Position numbers and translations under genes: made by a program. From an uncultured Eubacteriales bacterium (GTDB taxonomy: Bacteria > Bacillota > Clostridia > Oscillospirales > Butyricicoccaceae), in contig CAKTWY010000002.1 in NCBI GenBank assembly GCA_934630445.1, positions 1 to 36,246 of the forward strand: 36,246 nt of DNA. The letters are read 5' to 3'. The notes beneath the pieces were generated by a model. That model did no database searches. It saw nothing but the letters and a program-made list of their open reading frames with translations, and was not told the origin of the DNA. Shown in pieces: positions 24,794-33,172 of the stretch. Every line of letters begins with the position of its first letter. The first letter of the stretch is position 1.

Positions 24794-26686
24794 CTACTTC
24801 TGCGCATTCAGCACTGCTTCAAACGAGCGGTCGACCGGCGGGATCGGTCTGATCGGGCGGATACGCGAGGCAAATTGCTGCGCCGAACGCTCCGTGAGGA
24901 CCGCCCCGCCCTCTTTTGACGGGCGGACACACGGGGGCAGGACGCCGTTCCATTCGCCATCGATCACGCAGGCAGAACCGCGGCTTCCATGCTCGCGCGC
25001 TGAGAGCAGCATCGCATCAAGAACCGCCGCCTGTGTGATGAGCGTATCCCGCGCTTTCAGCATGTTCTCCATACCGCGCACGCCCGCACAGCCCGCGCGC
25101 TCGCTGCATCCGCGCAGGCAGTCGAGGATGTCTGCGCGCAGACGCTCCATCGCCGTCACGTCGCGCAAAAATGCGGCGCAGGTGTTCATGCGCTGGGCAA
25201 AGCGCTGCATATGAAGGGAATAATCCTCCCCCGTGTCCGCGCGCCGCGCGCAAGCAAGCGCCGTCTCGATCCGCTCTGCCAGCGTGCGCTGCGCCTGCGC
25301 CGAAAGAGAAGAAACGTTTCTGCCGCTTTTCGCGATATGCTCTGCCGCGCGCAGGGCGCCCACCTGGCCGGAATTCAGCGCCGCGCCGCCCGGGCGGTAT
25401 GCGCCGAATGTTCCCGCAGCCTCGCCCACGGCATAAAGTCCTGCGATATTTGTCTGGAAGTTCACATCTACAGCCAGACCGCCGTTATGATGCTGCGCGC
25501 ATACGCGCGCTTCAAGCGGCTCGCTCGAAAGGTCGATGCCATGCGCGCTGTACAGCTGCACTGCACGCGGATTCAGCCGCTCAAGCCGCCGGATCGGGAG
25601 AGATGCCTCAGCGCCCGCGCTCGCGATATAATCGCGCGCCACTTGAGGGGCACAGGCCCATCCGCCCGCAAGGTACGACGGCTCCTCCCGATAGTCGAGG
25701 AAGACACGCCGGCCGCGCATCACCGTTTCACGATGCACAAGAAGGTCTACCAGCGAGGACGCGCCGAGCTTCCTTACATCGAACGGCCACTCATAGCCCT
25801 TGTAAAATTCCAGCTCGCACGAGCGCTCGCCCAGTGCATCCGAGAGGAACTCTCGCTGTATCCCGTCCTCGCCGACGGAAAAATAGCGCGGCAGCACCTG
25901 CTGATAACTCCCCGACAGGTTCCAGCGGAATTTTGTCGACGCGATGCCGTACTGCCAGTCCTGCAGGTTTTCCGCCTGCGCGCCGGCTTCGAGGGCCATA
26001 CCCGTCATGCCGGTCTGGCACGCGGGATACACGCGGTTGGCATATACCGCAGCCGGCCCGCCGGTCGCCAGAATGAGGGCGTTTACGCGGAAAAAGACAA
26101 ATGCTTCTTCCGGCCGCGCCGCGTCGCGCCGCACAGCCAGAAGGCCCAGCAAAGCGCCGTCCGACACCGCCAGCGCCACCGCCGTCGTCCGGTCGAAGAC
26201 GCGCACCCCCATGCGCCGTGCCTCCTCCTCGAGCCGCTCGACCATATAGCGCGAGGTCAGCGGCCCGGCGGAGCTTGCGCGCTCGAGCGGGTCGTGATCG
26301 GTCTTGTAGCCTACAAACTCCCCATACCGGTTGCGGGCAAAGGGAACGCCCAGTTCCGCCAGATAGGAAAACGCGCGCGCCGACCCGGCCGCTTCCACAA
26401 GCGCGATATCTCCGTGCGCACCGCCGGCGTGAAGCGTGCGCGCCATGGCACGCACGGAATCCGGCGTTTCCGAGGCCAGCGAGAGCTTATAATACGTCTG
26501 CTTGTCGCTGCCGGTGTTGCGCGATGTGCCCATACCGATCCCTTCGGTAATAATGGCGCATTCGCACCCAAAGCGGCAAAGATGATTTGCCGCGGCATAC
26601 CCCGCCGCGCCGGAACCCACGACTGCCGTATCCAGGACATATTCATCCAGCGCAACGCCGCCAAGCGTGATGGAGCGCTTCTCCAT
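24794..26686 (-). CDS. FAD-dependent oxidoreductase, fumarate reductase flavoprotein-like
   Basis: A 630-residue soluble flavoprotein. The FAD-binding Rossmann motif is VVGSGAAGYAAANHL (about residues 22-36). Other family landmarks are SDKQTYYKLSLASE, ILATGGPAAVYANRVYP, the substrate-region HHNGGLAVDVNFQT and YAVGEAAGTFGAYRPGGAALNSG near the flavin end. This is the succinate dehydrogenase/fumarate reductase/L-aspartate oxidase superfamily; the HNGG segment is like adenylylsulfate reductase and fumarate reductase subunits. It lacks a Tat signal and haem-binding motifs. ATG at 26686 follows AAGGAGG. It is the third gene of an operon with an OYE-type reductase and an SDR, so it may oxidise or reduce an unsaturated carbonyl compound. 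The substrate is not evident. Confidence 0.88.
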   Translation of the reverse strand: MEKRSITLGGVALDEYVLDTAVVGSGAAGYAAANHLCRFGCECAIITEGIGMGTSRNTGSDKQTYYKLSLASETPDSVRAMARTLHAGGAHGDIALVEAAGSARAFSYLAELGVPFARNRYGEFVGYKTDHDPLERASSAGPLTSRYMVERLEEEARRMGVRVFDRTTAVALAVSDGALLGLLAVRRDAARPEEAFVFFRVNALILATGGPAAVYANRVYPACQTGMTGMALEAGAQAENLQDWQYGIASTKFRWNLSGSYQQVLPRYFSVGEDGIQREFLSDALGERSCELEFYKGYEWPFDVRKLGASSLVDLLVHRETVMRGRRVFLDYREEPSYLAGGWACAPQVARDYIASAGAEASLPIRRLERLNPRAVQLYSAHGIDLSSEPLEARVCAQHHNGGLAVDVNFQTNIAGLYAVGEAAGTFGAYRPGGAALNSGQVGALRAAEHIAKSGRNVSSLSAQAQRTLAERIETALACARRADTGEDYSLHMQRFAQRMNTCAAFLRDVTAMERLRADILDCLRGCSERAGCAGVRGMENMLKARDTLITQAAVLDAMLLSAREHGSRGSACVIDGEWNGVLPPCVRPSKEGGAVLTERSAQQFASRIRPIRPIPPVDRSFEAVLNAQK

Positions 26687-26740
26687 CGCATCTGCCTCCT
26701 TTCATGTTTCCGTTTTCAGGCCTGCCGGGCAGGCGCGCTT

Positions 26741-27538
26741 TTACAATCTGCGCAGGTGAAAGCCGCCGTCTGCGTTCAGCACCTGGCCTGTGGCAAAATC
26801 GAGAAGGCCGCCCGCCGCCGCAAGCACGCAGTTTGCCACATCCTCCGGCGTTCCCACGCGCGGGATGGGCGTGAGCCCTTCGGCAATGCGCCGTTTATAA
26901 TTGTCCAATACGCCCGCCGTCATATCGGTGGCAATAATGCCGGGCCGCACTTCGAATACAGGGATGCCGTATTCCGCCAGGCGGCTGGAAAAGAGCGTGG
27001 TCACCATCGACACGCCCGCCTTTGAGATGCAGTACTCGCCGCGGTTCACAGACGCGGCATAGGCGGACAGGGATGAGACGTTTACAATGCGCGGATGATA
27101 GTTCTCCGGCGGGTTTTCAAGCATCCGGATCATTGCGCGCGCGCCTGCCTGACACATGAAGAACGCGCCTTCCAGATTCACGCCGAGTACCTCCTCAAAG
27201 CTTTCCTCCGAGGTTTCAAGGATGTCGGCGCGCACGCGCGGCGCGATGCCGGCGTTGTTGACGAGCAGGTCGAGCCTCCCCGTGCGCTCCGCCGCGGCAA
27301 TGAGCGCGGCGCGCTCCTCCGCCTTTGCGATATTGCAGCGCACATACTCCGCACGGATCCCCTCTCCGTGAAGGGAATCCAGCGCATCCTGCGCCTGTCC
27401 GGCGTCTGAAACAGCCGACAGGAACACGCGATAGCCCGCCCGGCCGAGCGCGCGCGCGATGCCCAGGCCGATGCCGCGCCGCGAACCGGTGACCACGGCC
27501 ACAGGGCCGTTGCCACTCATGCAGTCGAGGTTGCTCAC
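26741..27538 (-). CDS. short-chain dehydrogenase/reductase (SDR), FabG-like
   Basis: A 265-residue classical SDR. The NAD(P) motif is VVTGSRRGIGLGIA, followed by NNAGIAPR and the catalytic Ser with Tyr-X3-Lys in IVNVSSLSAYAASVNRGEYC, then ISK. VRPGIIATDM and the C-terminal TGQVLNADGGFHL complete the fold. GTG at 27538 overlaps the stop of the upstream reductase by 4 bases (GTGA); an ATG six codons on has no SD. It would interconvert an alcohol and a ketone in the same pathway as the flanking flavoenzymes, a combination also found in steroid or bile-acid and aromatic degradation clusters. Confidence 0.92.
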   Translation of the reverse strand: MSNLDCMSGNGPVAVVTGSRRGIGLGIARALGRAGYRVFLSAVSDAGQAQDALDSLHGEGIRAEYVRCNIAKAEERAALIAAAERTGRLDLLVNNAGIAPRVRADILETSEESFEEVLGVNLEGAFFMCQAGARAMIRMLENPPENYHPRIVNVSSLSAYAASVNRGEYCISKAGVSMVTTLFSSRLAEYGIPVFEVRPGIIATDMTAGVLDNYKRRIAEGLTPIPRVGTPEDVANCVLAAAGGLLDFATGQVLNADGGFHLRRL

Positions 27539-28863
27539 GCCCTCACCGCCTTTTCAGCAATCTCTTCAACGCGGCGATAGACATCCCGGTCGCGCACCAC
27601 GCAGCCCGTCGGAATGCCCGCGCGCAAAAGGCGCGCGCACTGCCCGCAGGTCACGCACACTTTTTTCGCATCCAGCTCACTGCTCTGCAGCATATGGCGC
27701 GCAAAATCCGCGTCCGCAAAAGCAAGGCGTCCAAACCCGACAAGCGCGCTCTGCCCTGCCTCAATCAGCCCTGCCGCCGCGAGCGGCGCATACTGCCGCA
27801 GGTAGGAAAGGTCCGATGCGACGATCGCCGTATCAGGAAGCGCTTTCTGCATTGCGGCGGCAAAGCCCGTGATGCGGCCCACGCCCGCGAGCGGATGCTC
27901 GTCGGGGAGATAGTTGCCCATGTCGTAAGGGCGGTTCACATGCGGATTGACATAGGGATTGCCCGCAGTCACGTTCAAAAGGCGCACGTCGAAGCGGTCA
28001 TGCATCGTTTTTGCGATCGCCAGCGCGTCGTCCAGCACAGGATTGCACGCCTCATCCGCGCCGAAGCCGTGCGGATACGGGAAACCATCGTATACGCCCA
28101 GCCGCGCCGTTACGATAAAGTCAGACGATGTTTCCGCCCGGCAGGCGCCCATGCTGCTCAGCAGCAGGCGCGTGCGGTTGTCGAGGCTTCCTCCGTATGG
28201 GCCCGGGCGCTCGAACGCCGATAGCGACTCGTTCAGCAGATAGCCATGGCAGCATTTGAGGTCCACGCCGTCAAAGCCTGCGCGCTGCGCAAGCGCCGCC
28301 ATGCCGCCGAGCGCCGGCGCCAGGCGTAAAAGCTCGTCGTCGCTGATGATGCGCCTGTCGTCGATGGGCGCCTTTGCCTCAAAAAGCGGCTTATGCCACA
28401 TGATCACCGGGGCGGGCTTTCCGTCGGGCTTGGCGTACCTGCCCGAATGCGTGATCTGCAGGATCAGCACCGGGTCGGGGCTGCCCGCCTCACGCGCTGC
28501 CTCGCGCATCTGCTGCACGAGCCGCTGAAAGGCCGGAAGCGTCTGTTCATTCAGTATCAGCTGACGCGGACTCGACCGGCCGGACTCTGATACGGCGGCT
28601 GCCTCCGCCCAGATCAGTGCCGCGCCGCTTTGCGCAAAGCGCGTATAGCGCCGGAAGGTCAGTTCGCCCGGCGTGCCGTCCGCATTCGCGTCCGCCCCCT
28701 CCATCGGCTGCACGACGATCCTGTTTGCGAGCGTTCGCCCGTGCACCGTCAGGGGCCTGGCGAGCGCGGCGGCGCTGCGTGCGAGCGGGAGCGAAACGCC
28801 AAGCGCGTCGAGCGCGGCGCGCAGCTCTGCTACGCTGGCATAATGGAATTTTTCGTGGCGCAT
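27535..28863 (-). CDS. NADH:flavin oxidoreductase (Old Yellow Enzyme family), single-domain
   Basis: A 442-residue FMN enzyme. The N-terminal barrel shows NRIVVQPMEGADANADGTP, LILQITHSGRYAKPDG, FDGVDLKCCHGYLLNESLS and FGRLAFADADFARHM. Near the C-terminus CVTCGQC-X11-C resembles the 4Fe-4S motif of 2,4-dienoyl-CoA reductase and BaiCD-like enzymes, but with one residue less between the second and third Cys. The protein stops soon after, so the usual C-terminal FAD/NAD domain (some 250 residues) is absent; electrons must come from another protein, perhaps the flavoprotein two genes on. ATG at 28863 has GGAGGAG 7 bases upstream; the longer open frame covers the divergent promoter region. Confidence 0.88.
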   Translation of the reverse strand: MRHEKFHYASVAELRAALDALGVSLPLARSAAALARPLTVHGRTLANRIVVQPMEGADANADGTPGELTFRRYTRFAQSGAALIWAEAAAVSESGRSSPRQLILNEQTLPAFQRLVQQMREAAREAGSPDPVLILQITHSGRYAKPDGKPAPVIMWHKPLFEAKAPIDDRRIISDDELLRLAPALGGMAALAQRAGFDGVDLKCCHGYLLNESLSAFERPGPYGGSLDNRTRLLLSSMGACRAETSSDFIVTARLGVYDGFPYPHGFGADEACNPVLDDALAIAKTMHDRFDVRLLNVTAGNPYVNPHVNRPYDMGNYLPDEHPLAGVGRITGFAAAMQKALPDTAIVASDLSYLRQYAPLAAAGLIEAGQSALVGFGRLAFADADFARHMLQSSELDAKKVCVTCGQCARLLRAGIPTGCVVRDRDVYRRVEEIAEKAVRA

Positions 28864-29159
28864 TTGTTTTCTCCTCCAAATCACCGGTGCTCTTTCCAGC
28901 CTTGCGAATTGCAAAAATCCGCGGTTCGTGCACAATGCCTTCTTTTTGTTCCGTCTGCACATGCAGACTGGGCAGGCCGTTTCCAGCAGGCATCGGGCAG
29001 GGATACGGCGTGTAAGCGCTTTGTACCGGTCAGAATTCATATTGTATGCTTTGCTTTCATAGCGCATCGCTTTCTTTCCTATGTTTTCATGATACAATAG
29101 CGGCATATGGTTTTGTTGTCTCTAAATACGTAAATCTTGCTTTGATGGGGAGGCTATCC
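28864..29159. promoter_or_regulatory. divergent regulatory region between the OYE operon and araC-like gene
   Basis: This 296-bp region has no gene. On the plus strand TACAAT at 29093-29098 is a likely -10 for the AraC gene. ATTGTAT (29041-29047) and ATACAAT (29092-29098) form an inverted repeat, and between them GCTTTGCTTTCATAG and GCTTTCTTTCCTATG resemble a degenerate direct repeat, as AraC-type operators often do. A TACAAT in the minus-strand reading of 29041-29046 could serve the OYE operon. All of this is by eye. Confidence 0.45.
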
Positions 29160-29972
29160 ATGAAAATAGACGAACTGTTCGGCGCCTGCCGCTATTCGAA
29201 TACGCCGCAGCCGCTCACCGCACATTTTCACAATTCTTTTGAGCTCATCTTTGTCAAGGCGGGCACCGCAACGCTTACGATCGGCGCAAAGAACTACCCG
29301 CTGCGCGCCGGCATGCTCGCCTTCCTGTCCAATTTTGAGGAGCACTCTGTCACCGGTATGTCCGAAAACTATGAACGCTACTACGCCACCATCGCCCCCG
29401 CGGCGATCGACCGGTATATCAGCGACGCACGCCTGATTCTCATCTTCCGCAACCGTCCCGCAGATTTTGTGCACACGCTCGACGTACAAGCACATATGGC
29501 TTCGATCGAGGAGAATTTCCGCGCGCTGCTGGATGAGTATGAGCGCCGCGATGAATGCTCCCTCGCCATGGCCGTGTGCAGCCTGATCCGGATTCTCGTC
29601 ACCGCCTACCGCATCGCGCCCGAACGCTTTCCCGCGCCGGACAGCGCGATCGAGACCATTGTCTGCAGCGTACAGGCGTATATCGCCAAAAACTTCATGC
29701 ACAATATCCAGATTGCGCGCCTGGCGGAGGAGCACTTCATCAGCATCTACTATCTGTCGCACGCCTTCCGGGAGCTGACCGGCTACAGCCCCAAACAGTA
29801 CCTGCTTTTGAGCCGCATTGCACATGCGAAGACGCTCCTTCTCGGAACAAACCTTCCCGTCTCTGCGGTCGCCGTCAAATGCGGCTTCGGCGACGTGAAT
29901 AATTTCATCCGCGCTTTTAAAAAAGAATGCGGCATCACGCCCCTCAAGTATAAGGAGCGCAGCAGCGGTTAG
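29160..29972 (+). CDS. AraC family transcriptional regulator
   Basis: A 270-residue AraC/XylS regulator. The N-terminal cupin-like sensor runs from about residue 15 (ANTPQPLTAHFHNSFELIFV region) to 110, and the C-terminal double HTH from about 170: IQIARLAEEHFISIYYLSHAF, then FRELTGYSPKQYLLLSRI and VAVKCGFGDVNNFIRAFKKE. ATG at 29160 follows GGGGAGG. It is divergent from the OYE-SDR-flavoprotein operon, which it most probably controls; the fucosidase genes 330 bases downstream are the other candidate target. The effector is unknown. Confidence 0.93.
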   Translation: MKIDELFGACRYSNTPQPLTAHFHNSFELIFVKAGTATLTIGAKNYPLRAGMLAFLSNFEEHSVTGMSENYERYYATIAPAAIDRYISDARLILIFRNRPADFVHTLDVQAHMASIEENFRALLDEYERRDECSLAMAVCSLIRILVTAYRIAPERFPAPDSAIETIVCSVQAYIAKNFMHNIQIARLAEEHFISIYYLSHAFRELTGYSPKQYLLLSRIAHAKTLLLGTNLPVSAVAVKCGFGDVNNFIRAFKKECGITPLKYKERSSG

Positions 29973-30236
29973 CAAAACACTGATTCACGCCCATTCCCCC
30001 GGCGGCGCATCAAGCCCAACCGGAGCGCCTGCTTCTGTTGATCCGCTCCTGGTATTTCTCTCCGTTTTGGTATACGGCGTTGACTCTTACAATGCCGCTC
30101 CCCTATGCGCCGCTGCTCGACGTATGAGAACGCCGTCGCGCTTATCGACGAGATGTTTGAGCGGCAGGGCGATATCCTGCCGCCGCTCCAGTGGTAAGGC
30201 CTGCTCCGCTTTTCGGATACAGTGCGCAAAATTGGA
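29973..30236 (+). pseudogene. gene-free stretch with a possible frameshifted coding remnant
   Basis: No intact gene lies between the AraC stop and the fucosidase promoter. A protein-like reading QPERLLLLIRSWYFSPFWYT, then MPLPYAPLLDV, stops at 30125; in the next frame YENAVALIDEMFERQGDILP, then PLQW, ends at TAA 30195-30197. A one-base change near 30122 would join them. It could be the decayed end of a gene, but I do not recognise it and chance is possible. GGAGCG/CGCTCC at 30022-30049 is a weak hairpin. Confidence 0.25.
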
Positions 30237-30266
30237 GTAGACGCGGCGCGGCGCGCATGATACCAT
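30237..30266 (+). promoter_or_regulatory. candidate promoter of fucosidase gene 1
   Basis: GTAGAC (30237-30242) and TACCAT (30261-30266) are 18 bases apart. The same GGAGTRGACGC block and spacing precede fucosidase gene 2 (31640-31669), which supports a shared, conserved promoter or regulator site. Confidence 0.45.
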
Positions 30267-30298
30267 GGTAACATTATAAAAGGCAGGAGGGCTTCCCT

Positions 30299-31540
30299 AT
30301 GCACGCTGCAGATATGACCTGGTTCCGCGAGGCGAAATACGGCCTTTTTATCCACTGGGGCCTGTTTTCCGCGCTGGCGGGCGAATACAACGGCCGCCGT
30401 ACCCCCGGCATCGCGGAATGGATCATGAATGATCTGAACATCCCCCTGGAGGCGTACGAAAAATACGCGGAGACGTTCAACCCCGCGCAGTTCGACGCGC
30501 GCGCCTGGGCGCGCATGGCGAAGGACTGGGGTATGAAGTATGTGGTTTTCACTGCAAAGCATCACGACGGCTTTGCGATGTATCATTCCGCGTGCGACCC
30601 GTACAACATCGTCGACGCCACCCCCTTCGGCCGCGATGTCGTGCGCGAGCTGGCGGATGCCTGCCGCGCGGAAGGGCTCAAATTCTGCCTTTACTACTCG
30701 CAGGCACAGGACTGGCATGAACCGGACGCGTTCCGCTCCGGTCATCCCGATCCGGGCGAGCGTTTTACACGCTACCTTGAAAAGAAGTGCAAGCCCCAGC
30801 TCAGAGAATTGCTGACCCGCTACGGCGAGATCGGCTGTATCTGGTTTGACACTTTCATGGGCATGACCGAGGAGGAGAGCCGTTCCCTTTTCGACCTGGT
30901 GAAATCCATCCAGCCAAAATGCCTTGTCAGCGGCCGCATCGGCAACGGCGTCGGTGAGTACATGACCACGGGCGACAACGATATTCCCGCCCTGCCGTAT
31001 TACGGCGATTGGGAAGTGCCCGCGACGCTCAACGACACCTGGGGCTACAGCCGTTTTGACCACAACTGGAAAACGCCCGCCAAGCTGATGCGCCTGCTGC
31101 TGAAGATCAACAGCCGCGGCGGCAATTATCTTCTGAATATCGGCCCGACTGCGGACGGCGTGGTGCCGCAGGAAAGCGTCGCCATACTCGATCAGATCGG
31201 CGCGTTCCTTGCCAAAAACGGCGAGAGCATCTACGCCACGCGGGTGGTCGACCAGTATGCGTATGACAAAGAGGACCTTTTCTTCACGCAGAAGCCGTAT
31301 CGCACATACATCCACCTCACCGCGCCGACCCGCCGCGTCTGGCTGAACAACATCGCCGGCGGCATCCGCCGGGCATACCTCCTCGCCGATGGACGCGACG
31401 TTGCCTTCAGCGTCACCTGCACACATGAAAGGGTCCGAAGCTGGGTGTTCGACCTCCCGGAAGATACGGTCTTCGACCCGCTCGATACGGTCATCTGCGT
31501 CGAGACGGAAGAGGAGAAGCCCGTCTTCATTGCGCTCTGA
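30299..31540 (+). CDS. alpha-L-fucosidase (GH29), copy 1
   Basis: A 413-residue glycoside hydrolase of family 29 that releases L-fucose from glycans. YGLFIHWGLFS (residues 14-24), AKHHDGFAMYHS (86-97) and IGCIWFDTFM (178-187, with Asp184 as the likely nucleophile) are family hallmarks, as are SRGGNYLLNIGPTADG and the C-terminal beta domain (about 330-413). There is no signal peptide, so it should act in the cytoplasm on imported oligosaccharides. ATG at 30299 follows AGGAGGG. A second copy follows in tandem. The acid/base residue is not assigned. Substrate linkage cannot be read from the sequence. Confidence 0.95.
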   Translation: MHAADMTWFREAKYGLFIHWGLFSALAGEYNGRRTPGIAEWIMNDLNIPLEAYEKYAETFNPAQFDARAWARMAKDWGMKYVVFTAKHHDGFAMYHSACDPYNIVDATPFGRDVVRELADACRAEGLKFCLYYSQAQDWHEPDAFRSGHPDPGERFTRYLEKKCKPQLRELLTRYGEIGCIWFDTFMGMTEEESRSLFDLVKSIQPKCLVSGRIGNGVGEYMTTGDNDIPALPYYGDWEVPATLNDTWGYSRFDHNWKTPAKLMRLLLKINSRGGNYLLNIGPTADGVVPQESVAILDQIGAFLAKNGESIYATRVVDQYAYDKEDLFFTQKPYRTYIHLTAPTRRVWLNNIAGGIRRAYLLADGRDVAFSVTCTHERVRSWVFDLPEDTVFDPLDTVICVETEEEKPVFIAL

Positions 31541-31562
31541 GCGGGCGCAAAATCCGCAGAAG

Positions 31563-31599
31563 AACCGCCGCAGAACAGATCAGGTTCTGCGGCGGTTTT
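31563..31599 (+). terminator. terminator between the two fucosidase genes
   Basis: AACCGCCGCAGAAC and GTTCTGCGGCGGTT form a perfect 14-pair stem with a seven-base loop, ending in TTTT (31596-31599). It suggests that the two copies have separate transcripts. Confidence 0.85.
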
Positions 31600-31639
31600 G
31601 CTGCTCAGCATACGCTAGGCCGCAGCTGCTGAAACAGGA

Positions 31640-31669
31640 GTGGACGCCGTTCTCTGCGTGTGGTACGAT
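31640..31669 (+). promoter_or_regulatory. candidate promoter of fucosidase gene 2
   Basis: GTGGAC (31640-31645) and TACGAT (31664-31669) are 18 bases apart. The element matches the one before copy 1 in sequence and spacing although the surrounding bases differ. Confidence 0.45.
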
Positions 31670-31709
31670 AATGCTGTCAGCGCACAATAGGAAAACAGGA
31701 GGACACTGC

Positions 31710-32951
31710 ATGCATACTACGGACATGCCATGGTTTCGTGAGGCCAAATATGGTCTTTTTATCCACTGGGGACTCTACGCGTCGCTTGCGGGCGAATATA
31801 ACGGCCGCTGCGCTCCCGGCGCTTCCGAATGGATCATGAACGACATGGATATCCCCGTGGAAGAATACGAAAAACTTGCGCAGCGCTTTCATCCCACGCA
31901 GTTCGACGCGCGCGCCTGGGCACGCATGGCAAAGGGCTGGGGCATGAAGTATGTGGTCTTCACCGCCAAGCATCACGACGGCTTTGCGATGTATCATTCC
32001 GCGTGCGACCCGTACAACATCGTCGACGCCACGCCCTTCGGCCGCGACGTCGTGCGTGAGCTGGCGGACGCCTGCCGCGCAGAAGGGCTTAAATTCTGCC
32101 TGTACTACTCCCAATCGCAGGACTGGCATCATCCGGACGGATACCGGGCCCGTCATCCGGAGCCGGAATGTTTTTCACGCTATTTTGAGGAAAAATGCAT
32201 GCCGCAGCTTCATGAGCTGCTGACCAATTACGGCGAGATCGGCTGTCTCTGGTTTGATACCGCTATGAACATGACCCCGGCGCAAAGCCGTGCGATCTGC
32301 GATCTTGTCAAATCCATTCAGCCGAACTGCATTATAAACGGCCGCATCGGCAACGGCGCCGGCGAGTATATGACCACGGGCGACAATGATATCCCCCTTC
32401 TGCCGTATTACGGCGACTGGGAGGTGCCCGCAACGCTCAACGATACCTGGGGCTACAGCCGTTTCGACCACCACTGGAAAAAGCCCGCCGACCTGATCCG
32501 TCTGCTTTTGAAAATCAACAGCCGCGGCGGCAACTATCTTCTCAATGTCGGCCCCACTGCCGAAGGCCTTATCCCGCAGGAAAGTGTTGCCGTGCTTGAC
32601 GAGATCGGCGCATATCTTGCGCGCTGCGGCGAGAGTATCTACGCCACGCAGGCAATCAGCTGCTATCCTTACGATAAGGAAACGGTTTATTTTACGCAAA
32701 AACCGTACCGCCTGTATGTCCACTTTCTCCCTCCCGTACAGCATGATATCTGGCTGAACAACATTGCCGGTGAAATTCGCCGCGCGTATCTGCTTGCAGA
32801 CGGACGCGAGATTGCAGTCGAGGCGCTTTGCGAACACGGGAGCAACAGGTGCTGGGTGTTCCACTTCCCGGAAGACATCGTTTTTGACCCGCTCGACACC
32901 GTTGTCTGCGTGGAAACCGCCGAAGAGCGGCCCGCATTCATCGCGCTTTAA
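31710..32951 (+). CDS. alpha-L-fucosidase (GH29), copy 2
   Basis: A second 413-residue GH29 protein. It keeps HWGL, HHDGFAMYHS and the nucleophile segment (GCLWFDTAMNM, Asp183 with one residue deleted before it relative to copy 1). Most residues equal copy 1, and residues about 71-135 are almost identical, with 65 identical bases in one block (31968-32032). It differs more in residues 138-170, in the post-nucleophile segment and in the C-terminal beta domain, regions that can set linkage or aglycone preference. It has no signal peptide. ATG at 31710 follows CAGGAGG; the open frame extends upstream only through the preceding terminator and is not used. It is probably a duplicate that has specialised. 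Confidence 0.95.
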   Translation: MHTTDMPWFREAKYGLFIHWGLYASLAGEYNGRCAPGASEWIMNDMDIPVEEYEKLAQRFHPTQFDARAWARMAKGWGMKYVVFTAKHHDGFAMYHSACDPYNIVDATPFGRDVVRELADACRAEGLKFCLYYSQSQDWHHPDGYRARHPEPECFSRYFEEKCMPQLHELLTNYGEIGCLWFDTAMNMTPAQSRAICDLVKSIQPNCIINGRIGNGAGEYMTTGDNDIPLLPYYGDWEVPATLNDTWGYSRFDHHWKKPADLIRLLLKINSRGGNYLLNVGPTAEGLIPQESVAVLDEIGAYLARCGESIYATQAISCYPYDKETVYFTQKPYRLYVHFLPPVQHDIWLNNIAGEIRRAYLLADGREIAVEALCEHGSNRCWVFHFPEDIVFDPLDTVVCVETAEERPAFIAL

Positions 32952-32985
32952 TCCTGTACCTCCGGCCGATTGCCGAACGATCGGC

Positions 32986-33030
32986 AAGGCGCCGCCGCAA
33001 AACGCTGTGTGTTTTGCGGCGGCGCCTTTT
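32986..33030 (+). terminator. terminator after fucosidase gene 2
   Basis: AAGGCGCCGCCGCAAAAC and GTTTTGCGGCGGCGCCTT are perfect 18-base arms with the loop GCTGTGT, ending in TTTT (33027-33030). Confidence 0.92.
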
Positions 33031-33103
33031 ACTGGTCACAGATTTGTTCCCACAGGATACGCTTGTGCATCAAGCGCTAAATTTTTACTTTAGTCTTTTC
33101 TGC

Positions 33104-33149
33104 AATTCAAGGATACTCCGATTGACAAATTCAAGCGTTCGCGTATTAT
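33104..33149 (+). promoter_or_regulatory. promoter and possible operator of the XRE-kinase/murQ operon
   Basis: TTGACA (33122-33127) and TATTAT (33144-33149) are 16 bases apart. AATTCAAG occurs twice, at 33104-33111 just upstream of the -35 box and at 33128-33135 in the spacer, 24 bases apart, so copies face the same side of the helix. CTAAA/TTTAG (33077-33093) is a further small dyad. These are candidate sites for the operon's own HTH domain. Confidence 0.65.
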
Positions 33150-33172
33150 AAAAGCAGAAAGGGGAGGCGCAT

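Noticed and set aside
25211..27025. 604-residue plus-strand open frame opposite the flavoprotein
   Set aside because: It is arginine- and histidine-rich antisense translation of the FAD flavoprotein and SDR, with no SD and no domain.
29969..31426. 485-residue minus-strand open frame opposite fucosidase copy 1
   Set aside because: It is antisense to a GH29 gene with conserved catalytic motifs.
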